Part shown: in pieces, positions 41,601 through 49,283 of the stretch | How positions within the stretch are numbered: position 1 is the stretch's first letter | Layout of the letters: every line of letters begins with the position of its first letter | Origin: Nemertoderma westbladi | Lineage: Eukaryota; Xenacoelomorpha; Nemertodermatida; Nemertodermatidae | NCBI GenBank assembly: GCA_032718475.1 | Contig: JAUCBJ010001096.1 | Coordinates: 1-64,000 of the forward strand | Length of the DNA: 64,000 bases | Direction: 5' to 3' | The notes under the pieces: model-generated | Databases searched by the model: none | Seen by the model: only the letters and a program-made list of their open reading frames with translations | What the model was told of the DNA's origin: nothing | Translations under genes and position numbers: made by a program

Positions 41601-43470
41601 GTTGTATGGCTATTCCGTATGCAATAACTAACTTTCACTTTCACAGTTGTATGGCTATTCCGTATGCAATAACTAACTTTCACTTTCACAGTTGTATGGC
41701 TATTCCGTATGCAATAACTAACTTTCACTTTCACAGTTGTATGGCTATTCCGTATGCAATAACTAACTTTCACTTTCACAGTTGTATGGCTATTCCGTAT
41801 GCAATAACTAACTTTCACTTTCACAGTTGTATGGCTATTCCGTATGCAATAACTAACTTTCACTTTCACAGTTGTATGGCTATTCCGTATGCAATAACTA
41901 ACTTTCACTTTCACAGTTGTATGGCTATTCCGTATGCAATAACTAACTTTCTCTTTCACAGTTGTATGGCTATTCCGTATGCAATAACTAACTTTCACTT
42001 TCACAGTTGTATGGCTATTCCGTATGCAATAACTAACTTTCACTTTCACAGTTGTATGGCTATTCCGTATGCAATAACTAACTTTCACTTTCACAGTTGT
42101 ATGGCTATTCCGTATGCAATAACTAACTTTCACTTTCACAGTTGTATGGCTATTCCGTATGCAATAACTAACTTTCACTTTCACAGTTGTATGGCTATTC
42201 CGTATGCAATAACTAACTTTCACTTTCACAGTTGTATGGCTATTCCGTATGCAATAACTAACTTTCACTTTCACAGTTGTATGGCTATTCCGTATGCAAT
42301 AACTAACTTTCACTTTCACAGTTGTATGGCTATTCCGTATGCAATAACTAACTTTCACTTTCACAGTTGTATGGCTATTCCGTATGCAATAACTAACTTT
42401 CACTTTCACAGTTGTATGGCTATTCCGTATGCAATAACTAACTTTCACTTTCACAGTTGTATGGCTATTCCGTATGCAATAACTATTTTTCACTTTCACA
42501 GTTGTATGGCTATTCCGTATGCAATAACTATTTTTCTCTTTCACAGTTGTAAGGCTATTCCGTATGCAATAACTAACTTTCACTTTCACAGTTGTATGGC
42601 TATTCCGTATGCAATAACTAACTTTCACTTTCACAGTTGTATGGCTATTCCGTATGCAATAACTAACTTTCACTTTCACAGTTGTATGGCTATTCCGTAT
42701 GCAATAACTATTTTTCTCTTTCACAGTTGTATGGCTATTCCGTATGCAATAACTAACTTTCACTTTCACAGTTGTATGGCTATTCCGTATGCAATAACTA
42801 ACTTTCACTTTCACAGTTGTATGGCTATTCCGTATGCAATAACTAACTTTCACTTTCACAGTTGTATGGCTATTCCGTATGCAATAACTAACTTTCACTT
42901 TCACAGTTGTATGGCTATTCCGTATGCAATAACTAACTTTCACTTTCACAGTTGTATGGCTATTCCGTATGCAATAACTAACTTTCACTTTCACAGTTGT
43001 ATGGCTATTCCGTATGCAATAACTAACTTTCACTTTCACAGTTGTATGGCTATTCCGTATGCAATAACTAACTTTCACTTTCACAGTTGTATGGCTATTC
43101 CGTATGCAATAACTAACTTTCACTTTCACAGTTGTATGGCTATTCCGTATGCAATAACTAACTTTCACTTTCACAGTTGTATGGCTATTCCGTATGCAAT
43201 AACTAACTTTCACTTTCACAGTTGTATGGCTATTCTGTATGCAATAACTAACTTTCACTTTCACAGTTGTATGGCTATTCCGTATGCAATAACTAACTTT
43301 CACTTTCACAGTTGTATGGCTATTCCGTATGTAATAACTAACTTTCACTTTCACAGTTGTATGGCTATTCCGTATGCAATAACTAACTTTCACTTTCACA
43401 GTTGTATGGCTATTCCGTATGCAATAACTAACATTCACTTTCACAGTTGTATGGCTATTCCGTATGTAAT
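38634..43470. repeat. Homogenised A-state end of the satellite
   Basis: Almost every unit here is state A, with TATGGCT and GTATGC. Exceptions are scattered ATATGG units, for example near 38850, 39030 and 39210 (180 bases or four units apart), and occasional B units. Two units carry an extra base giving TTGATATGG, at 39891 and 40657. They are 766 bases apart, which is 17 units plus the inserted base. The right end of the array is thus the most uniform part. Confidence 0.75.
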
Positions 43471-43567
43471 TAGTACACTACTACGGCCTTCGTCCAGTGG
43501 ATACCTTCCCCCCTGCTCTCATTGGCTGTTGGCCCACTTCACGCCTCTCACCTCTGTGGGAGTGCTT

Positions 43568-43586
43568 CCCCCCCCCCCCCCCCCCC
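43568..43586. repeat. 19-base poly-C tract
   Basis: Uninterrupted C run, prone to length error in sequencing and to slippage in vivo. It lies 98 bases after the end of the 45-bp array. Confidence 0.95.
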
Positions 43587-43678
43587 GCTGCTGTCACTTT
43601 CCTCATCCCGGAGGTTTAACCTCTGACCTCCCTTTGTGTGGCCCTTCGGGTTTTGTTGTCCCCGTTTATTGGGTGTGT

Positions 43679-43711
43679 GATACGAGGTTAATTGGGGATT
43701 AACCTCGTATC
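43679..43711. repeat. Perfect 14-bp hairpin
   Basis: GATACGAGGTTAAT and ATTAACCTCGTATC are perfect reverse complements around a TGGGG loop. A weaker related hairpin with GAGGTT/AACCTC lies near 43612-43624. The plus-strand transcript would fold stably. There is no T-run after it, and no terminator role is implied in a eukaryote. Confidence 0.85.
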
Positions 43712-43942
43712 CCCAATATTGCTTAAAGGCGCCACTTCCCAACTTTATGGGGTGGTAGGCAGAGTTGAATCCGCTCACAGTCGGATAAACAGAGTACAAA
43801 CAATACGAACTTCAGGTCATTAATTATAAATCATATTAATGATATAACGTACATCAATACGACCAATAACGCAGTACCAGTAACTGTTCCAGAATCTATA
43901 ATAATAAGTGAATTGTTGTGGGGCGAGTGACGCGGTGAATCA

Positions 43943-43999
43943 AATATACAATGTAAATATGGAGAGCATTATCATATTGTCCCATTTACATTGTATATT
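43943..43999. repeat. 16-bp inverted repeat flanked by direct repeats
   Basis: AATATACAATGTAAAT at 43943-43958 pairs perfectly with 43984-43999. The 11-base word TTCCAGAATCT occurs at about 43888 and again at 43998, so the hairpin sits next to one copy of a direct repeat. It could be a tiny mobile element or a duplication scar. Confidence 0.6.
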
Positions 44000-44244
44000 C
44001 CAGAATCTGGCTACTTTAAGATTTTGCTGCTTGATTGCAACATGAACAATGTCTAGATAAAATATCAAGCTCGAAGCTCGCAATGTTATAATTTACCATT
44101 TCCTTATTCAGTCGTGTTTGGACTATTGATAACTTCCAGACTCTGATTCCAAGGTTCCACCTTGGTGTCATTGTTTGGTTGCATTGAATTCACATCTCCC
44201 ACATAATAAATATAATTACAATACAAACACATTTTTTTCTTTAG

Positions 44245-44871
44245 ACAAACCATATTGGATTCACAATGACACCACAGAGCGAACTGTTATAGGAGTTTTT
44301 GGGACGGAGGTTAATCTAACATGTACAATGGAAAGTTATCCAGCTGTTATTGAATCGAGTGTCTATTGGATTAGTGGAGTTGACGTAAATAAGAAGCTGC
44401 CCGATGGTGATAAATATAGAACATCAGTTGTAGTGGAGAACTCTGAGTATAAAAGTACAGCTGTTTTAAGGCTAACTATATATAATGTAACGAGAGAAGA
44501 TCTTAATACAACCTACTTTGGGAGGGTTGGAAATGGTATCCCTCGCAGTAATACTGAGGTTGAATGTGACGTTAGGTTGGAACCTATAGGACCTCCACAT
44601 ATGCCGACTGGAGTTAAAGTAGAAGCTGTTGACTCTTCTAGTGTAAAAGTTAGTTGGACACCGGGATTCAATGGTGGAACTAATCAATGGTTTAGAGTTG
44701 AGTACACCAACAGTAACGGTACAAGTGTTACTAAAACATCGGGAATTACATATGATTCTTACATAATCGTCCCAGACTTACCCAATGAACGTCATTATTT
44801 CGCCGTGGTGGCCTGTAATCAGTTCGGTTGTCAGGATCCAACTCCTGTAATAGAAGGTGAACCAGCATCAG
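44245..44871 (+). CDS. Internal exon: Ig-like plus fibronectin III domain, cell-adhesion type
   Basis: A 627-base exon is bounded by a pyrimidine-rich acceptor ending TTTTTTTCTTTAG (to 44244) and a GTAAGATA donor at 44872. It enters and leaves in phase 1, the usual arrangement for shuffled extracellular modules. The first half is an Ig-like domain with 'EVNLTC', 'SSVYW' and the 'LRLTIYNVTREDL' turn. The second half is FN3: 'GPPHMPTGVKVEAVDSSSVK' then 'VSWTPGFNGG' and 'FRVEY', ending 'YFAVVACNQFG'. Several N-x-S/T sites suit an extracellular protein. Nephrin/hemicentin/kirre-like receptors have this architecture. Oddly, the second canonical Ig cysteine is absent where 'TTYFGRV' stands, with a Cys 15-16 residues later. 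Other exons are not visible in the window, so this may be a gene fragment or a gene with very large introns. Confidence 0.75.
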
Positions 44872-45199
44872 GTAAGATATAATATGTTAACTTTTATACA
44901 ATCTTGTGTTGAACAAAGTATATTTTTTTTTGCATAATAATAAAAAAAAAACATACATTATTTAATTTGCTTGATATTGATTGGTCTGTCAAAAATGTAT
45001 TTCGTTCACCTTAAGATTATATTCAAGAGACCGGATCATGCTGAACATGGTTGCTTAAAATGCGTTACTATCACTTTATTTTATCATGTTACTCTTATAC
45101 CTATAGAATAACCTGTCTGGTCTGTTACTGAAACCGTGTCATTTGAGAGAGATTAATGTTGAACTGTAACAAAACTGATACATGGTGTGAACACTTCGA
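44872..45199. other. Intron or intergenic sequence, nothing recognised
   Basis: It begins with the GTAAGATA donor. AT-rich sequence follows, with A/T runs near 44920-44955, and no coding signal until the LINE scrap at 45200. Confidence 0.5.
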
Positions 45200-45304
45200 C
45201 AGTCCCCAGATAATGTCTGAACGTATAAAGCATAAGCTCTAAGGATGGTATACTTAAGCATGTGAATAACTTCTGCTACCTGGGATCATGGATCCGGAAG
45301 TCTC
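45200..45304 (+). pseudogene. Short reverse-transcriptase scrap, same family as 49284-50603
   Basis: The bases around 45235-45300 closely match 49995-50060, including the stretch encoding 'FCYLGSWI' and the phrase CTACCTGGGATCATGGATCC. Stops interrupt the frame upstream, so it is a dead fragment of about 100 bases. Its last bases seed the 17-bp tandem repeat that follows. Confidence 0.7.
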
Positions 45305-45402
45305 ATGGATCCGGAAGTCTCATGGATCCGGAAGTCTCATGGATCCGGAAGTCTCATGGATCCGGAAGTCTCTTGGATCCGGAAGTCTCATGGATCCGAA
45401 AG
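45286..45402. repeat. 17-bp tandem repeat at a transposon junction
   Basis: Seven copies of a 17-base unit containing GGATCCGGAAGTCTCAT start at 45290, 45307, 45324, 45341, 45358, 45375 and 45392. The sixth has CTT for CAT and the seventh is diverged (GGATCCGAAAG). Because 17 is not divisible by three, all three frames cycle through the unit. The array bridges the reverse-transcriptase scrap on the left and the ORF1 fragment on the right. Confidence 0.95.
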
Positions 45403-45617
45403 ATCTCAAAGAAGCCGGTGCAGAATATGAGAAGATATTTATTCGACGAGACACCCATCCAGCGGTACGGAAAGAAAAGTCCCGGTTATTCGAATCGCTA
45501 AAAGCAGAGAAGGCAAAACCTGAAAATCAGGGAAAAGAAATACGAATCGACTGGAAACAGAGAGGCTTACTCGTCGACGGTAAGTTTGTTGATAAGTATA
45601 ACCCGCGGTTTTTATAA
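45393..45617 (+). pseudogene. LINE ORF1 C-terminal fragment
   Basis: The last 74 residues of an ORF1-type protein are present, ending in TAA at 45615. Recognisable parts are 'RRDTHPAVRKEKSRL', 'KAEKAKPENQGKEIRIDW', and the closing 'GKFVDKYNPRF', a typical end of invertebrate LINE ORF1 nucleic-acid-binding proteins. The upstream portion is absent, since the frame runs back only into the 17-bp repeat. The stop is 8 bases before the ORF2 ATG, the expected spacing for a two-ORF element. It is not expressed as a complete protein from this copy. Confidence 0.75.
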
Positions 45618-45625
45618 AAACTGAG

Positions 45626-48600
45626 ATGGAAAACTCGATATCTGTATTGTGCTGTAATATTAATGGAATTGGAGGTAAATTTGAATCTAAAGTTTTTACT
45701 GACATTTTGTACGATTATGATATTATTGCGGTAACAGAACTTAAAACCCAGCACCAAGTAGGACTTCCTGGTTATGTATTTACTTGCAGTCAACGAATCC
45801 CAGGAGAATCACGCCGCGGTGGAACCGGTGTATTTATCCGATCAGTTCTATGGGAGGGGGTAAGTGATATAACTGTATATAAAGACCAAGTGTGGTTTTC
45901 ATTTATTTTCGATAGGGACATTAGATACGGTGCAATATATATTACACCCACTGACTCTCAATTTTTTACGCTCGATTCCTTTGCACATATTAGTGAACAG
46001 TGCCATTTATTTAACAAACTTGTCATATTTGGAGATTTTAATGCTAGGATGAATGATTTAAATTTATTTAGTGACAACTTGTTGAAACATGGTACCACCT
46101 TAACATACTCAGGAAATGTTGATAATAAGTTAAATGCAAACGGCCGTGAATTAAAACAGCTATGCCAACTACATAATTTAAAACCTTTGAATCATGCAAT
46201 TTTAACAGGCAATAGCTTCAACAGCAGCCTCACATTTAGACAGGGCACGAACTGGGTATCCCAAGTTGATTGGGTGATCTGCTCAGCCGAGTTGTTGCAG
46301 CATTTTACATATTTAAATTTCCTACAGAATCTAGATTGCACTAATCATGCCGGTTTATCTTTTGAGTTAAAAATTAAACCCCTTGATGTGTCAAGTCTAG
46401 TAGCACGCTCATCACAATTAGGTATTTCTGTACAACCATTAATACCAAATAATAAGCCAAAACTGCACTATAACTCGATCAACCACGAATTGTTCAAACA
46501 CCGGCTTAGCAACATACCCAGGCCACAAAGCGGTGACAACATGCACTCAGTAATAACAACAACCCTAACAAATCTAGCTATACAATCGAAAACTCAAAAG
46601 AAACCACACGTCATGCCTATTAACCGCAGTACACACGAAAGGAACTCAAATAATAGATGGAAGTGGTTAGTCAATAAAGTCGACCTGAAAACTATTTGGA
46701 ATGCAATAGATTGGAATGGGTCTATTTGCTATAACTCTCAACTTATCTCAAAAAAATACTCAGAAAGCCCTTCTAGTGAGCAATTCGCCGCTTATTTCAA
46801 GCAGCTGTTATCTTCTCAGGAACATGCACAATCTATCACAGATGTAATTAACAACGAAATAAAGTCAATAGAAATCTTTATTCCAATTCTAGACAGCGAT
46901 ATAAACCCGAACGAAGTTTCAATCTACTTAGCGAAATTTAAAGCTTCAAAATCGGCAGGAATAGATGGTCTACCTCCAGGAATCCTCAAATTATTAAGCG
47001 ATGACTGGCTAATTGCAGTTACTTTATGCTTTAACGATGTTTTCTCTGGTAAGGTCCCATACCCCACAGATTGGTCCACTTCCCTGATGTTTACGATTTT
47101 TAAGAAAGGAATTAAGTCACTACCAGTGAATTATCGGGGAATTTCGGTCGCTCCGGCCTTGTCTAAATTGTACGACTCCGTCCTTACTGAGCGTTTTAAT
47201 TTATGGTCGAAACCGTCTCAATATCAGGCAGGCGCACAGAAGGGACGAGGCTGTACTGAACAGATATTGTGTGTTCGTTTGGCAATCGATATTGCCATCA
47301 AAACAAAGCGATAGTTATTCATTGCCTTCATCGACTACGAGAAGGCCTATGACAAAGTTGACAGGATAGTCTTACTCAGGAAATTGAAACAGATGGGTTG
47401 TGGCAGAAGGTTTCTTATGGCTTTATCAGTATCAATGCAGGAAACTATAAATGTAATAGGCAACACAACGTTTGAGAGTACGGGCGGTGTAGGACAGGGT
47501 AAGCCTTCCAGCTGTCCACTATTTTGTACACACATAGACCCTACAATTACAAAAATGGATCGTTTAGGAAAGGACAGTTGGCTAGATTCTCTTCATGGAA
47601 CATTATTAATGGATGACACATGTGTATTGGCTACCTCCCGAGCAAAGTTAACTGATAAACTTAACATCCTTAAAGATGTATGCGATGAAATTGGAATGAC
47701 TTTACATCCTAAAAAGTCGAAATTTCTGACCTCATCCACTCTCAATAGCGACAGAATCCCCATCTTGATAGGGAACATCACAATCTCAATTGTATCCTCA
47801 TATGTCTATTTGGGATCTTTAATATCAATTCACCCCGTAGCGGTTCAAATTGATGACGAAATTAAGATGCGTATTGGTAACTGCCACAATTTCACTTCAT
47901 TCCTCGGCAAAAACTGCGACGCTCCCTTTACCGTGAAGAAGTCAGTATGGCAGGCTGCTCTCCAATCTTCGCTATTATACGGATGCGAAACATGGTTATG
48001 TAATAACATCAAACGAATTGTTTCAGTGTTTTACAGAACGCTTAAACAACTACTCTCAGTTCGATTAACAACACCAAATGATCTCGTCCTTATTGAAACT
48101 GGCACTGAACATGTCAAGAGTATCATTAAGAATCGGCAGTTAAAGTTCCTGAGGTCATTGTCCTCACGGCCTGGATATAAAGACAGTTATCATAACTACA
48201 TTATGAACGAAGCTACATCAGTAAACTCACCAATGGGAAAATACGCCAAAGAGCTATTAGATACGGGTCATGTCATGTCGGAACTCCAAGCTGCAAAAGA
48301 TCGAACTCTTACAGCCATAATGACAAGGTGTGTGAATTATGTGGCATACAACCCAACTCAGAAACCCCACGATTTATACTCTGACCCTAATGTACCCGAG
48401 TGGGAGAGAATCTCATTTTCAAGGATCAGATTGAGTTCCTATCGGCTACCAATGGAGATATTCCGATGGTCTCGGATTCCGAGAGAGAATCGTAAATGCT
48501 TATGTGGTTCTACCCAATCAGATCATCACATATTCTTTGTCTGCCCACTAACCGAAAGTATTCGCTTGGATTTCGACTTTCCACCACCATCATCATCCCT

Positions 48601-48685
48601 ATCCAGAGTATTTGATAACCTCGGAACCCGATCCGCATCAATGTGCCATAAAATTATTAAAGTATTAGAGCCCGCACAAGTGTAA
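45626..48685 (+). pseudogene. LINE ORF2: endonuclease-reverse transcriptase with one in-frame stop
   Basis: The polyprotein drives target-primed retrotransposition. The N-terminal AP-type endonuclease shows 'CCNINGI', Glu39 in 'VTELKT', 'GDFNARM' (Asp137, Asn139) and 'VDWVI'. The usual S/T-D-H triad end reads 'TNHAGLSF', with Asn in place of Asp, which may impair nicking. Reverse transcriptase begins near residue 435 ('FKASKSAGIDGLPPGIL') and continues through 'VNYRGISVAPALSKLYD'. A TAG at 47312-47314 interrupts the frame, and the same frame resumes at once with motif A 'FIDYEKAYD' (Asp codon 47333). Motif B 'GVGQGKPSSCPLF' and motif C 'LLMDDT' (47612-47617) follow, then 'YLGSLIS' and a C-terminal C-x-C...H...C motif at 48497. 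Only the stop breaks about 1,020 codons. Confidence 0.88.
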
Positions 48686-49023
48686 ATTAATAACAAGGAA
48701 GGGATTAAAATAACCGTAAATTAATAAGAAATCAAATAATTAAGTATACATCTCATTAAGTTTAGCCCATTTCACGAACACGAACAAAAACGAGCGTTAT
48801 GTACATATTGAATTTTTTTTTTTTTTTTTTTCGCATTTTTGCATTACGAAGCGGCGTATAATTGGACTTAATTTTAAGTGTGTATTGGTGGAGGGTATTA
48901 TTGCATTAAACGTATGTAGCCAATGTATCAATGTGTGTGTCTCTATTGGTGAAGGGTTTGAATTACATGCGAGTTTCCATCTCAAAAATTATGTCAATAA
49001 ACAACTAACTAACTAACTAACTA
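48686..49023 (+). other. LINE 3' untranslated region and tandem tail
   Basis: Noncoding, with a T-run of about 21 at 48811-48831, a CAATAAAC polyadenylation-like signal near 48993, and a terminal (AACT)n tail. A short-repeat 3' tail rather than poly(A) is common in several LINE clades. It ends exactly where the 31-bp tandem array begins. Confidence 0.7.
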
Positions 49024-49202
49024 CAGGCTATCCAACATTTATCCAATTTTTGCACAGGCTATCCAACAGTTAATCCAATTTTTGCACTGGCTATCCAACA
49101 GTTATCCAATCTGTGCACTGGCTATCCAACAGTTATCCAATCTGTGCACAGGCTATCCAACAGTTATCCAATTTTTGTACAGGCTATCCAACAATTATCG
49201 AA
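49024..49202. repeat. Left inverted array of 31-bp repeats
   Basis: About six copies of a 31-base unit are present, each containing GGCTATCCAACAGTTATCCAA followed by TTTTTGCACA or a variant such as TCTGTGCACT. It is the reverse complement of the array at 50950-51306. Complementarity continues inwards for about 30 bases (GAATATGAATTTAAAATGGC against the right side). Confidence 0.9.
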
Positions 49203-49283
49203 TATGAATTTAAAATGGCGAAAAAAGGTTTTGAAACGGTACCACGTACTGATATCAGGATATGCAGGATATGACCCTTTTCC

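Larger units (their letters stand above)
3417..43470. repeat. Giant 45-bp tandem satellite, about 890 copies
   Basis: The unit is 45 bases and can be read as TTGTATGGCTATTCC (15), GTATGCAATAACTAAC (16) and TTTCACTTTCACAG (14). Two main states exist. State A has CTAACTTTCAC and state B has CTATTTTTCTC, so three positions change together. Further markers are GTATAC for GTATGC, TCTATT for GCTATT, and TAAGG, TTATGG, ATATGG, TAACT or GGGTATT around the unit start. Units are otherwise nearly identical. On the plus strand one frame reads a 15-residue repeat starting MAIPY; the complementary strand reads one containing SYCIRNSHTTV. Both stay open for kilobases because the unit length is divisible by three and lacks stops, but indels of 1 and 4 bases break them repeatedly. 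I therefore treat it as satellite DNA, not genes. There are no unique spacers. Confidence 0.97.
43471..44244. other. Unique noncoding sequence after the satellite, with hairpins
   Basis: The 45-bp array stops in a unit reading GTATGTAAT. No gene is recognised before the exon at 44245. The stretch holds a 19-C run, two GAGGTT/AACCTC hairpins and a 16-bp inverted repeat (listed separately). The last part before 44245 is pyrimidine-rich and serves as a splice acceptor. If the exon belongs to a plus-strand gene, all of this is intronic. Confidence 0.6.
45393..49023 (+). mobile_element. 5'-truncated non-LTR retrotransposon (LINE)
   Basis: The order is an ORF1 C-terminal fragment, an 8-base gap, ORF2 (endonuclease, reverse transcriptase, terminal zinc-finger-like motif), a 3' region with AATAAA, and a short tandem tail of CAACTAACTAACTAACT type at about 49000-49021. 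The 5' part of ORF1 is missing at the 17-bp repeat junction. One stop codon splits ORF2 and no frameshift is seen, so the copy is fairly young. The clade cannot be fixed by eye; CR1/L2/RTE-like groups are candidates. Confidence 0.85.

Noticed and set aside
3417-43470. Very long repetitive proteins on both strands, up to about 1,900 residues
   Set aside because: They follow from a stop-free 45-base unit. Both strands are open at once, changes between units alter residues freely, and 1-base and 4-base indels end the frames.
3417-43470. CRISPR array
   Set aside because: Units are directly adjacent with no unique spacers, there are no cas genes, and the setting is eukaryotic.
3417-43470. Centromeric or telomeric satellite
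   Set aside because: The unit does not resemble known telomere repeats, and centromere identity cannot be judged from sequence alone.
43471-43702. Proline-rich C-terminal extension of the satellite frame
   Set aside because: It is an accidental read-through of the array frame into unique sequence containing the poly-C tract.
43679-43711. Transcription terminator
   Set aside because: There is no T-run, the context is eukaryotic, and no gene ends upstream on either strand.
44175-44882. Complete 235-residue Ig/FN3 protein
   Set aside because: Its start would be TTG inside the pyrimidine-rich intron end, and its stop lies just past a GTAAGATA donor. The exon 44245-44871 explains the coding signal better.
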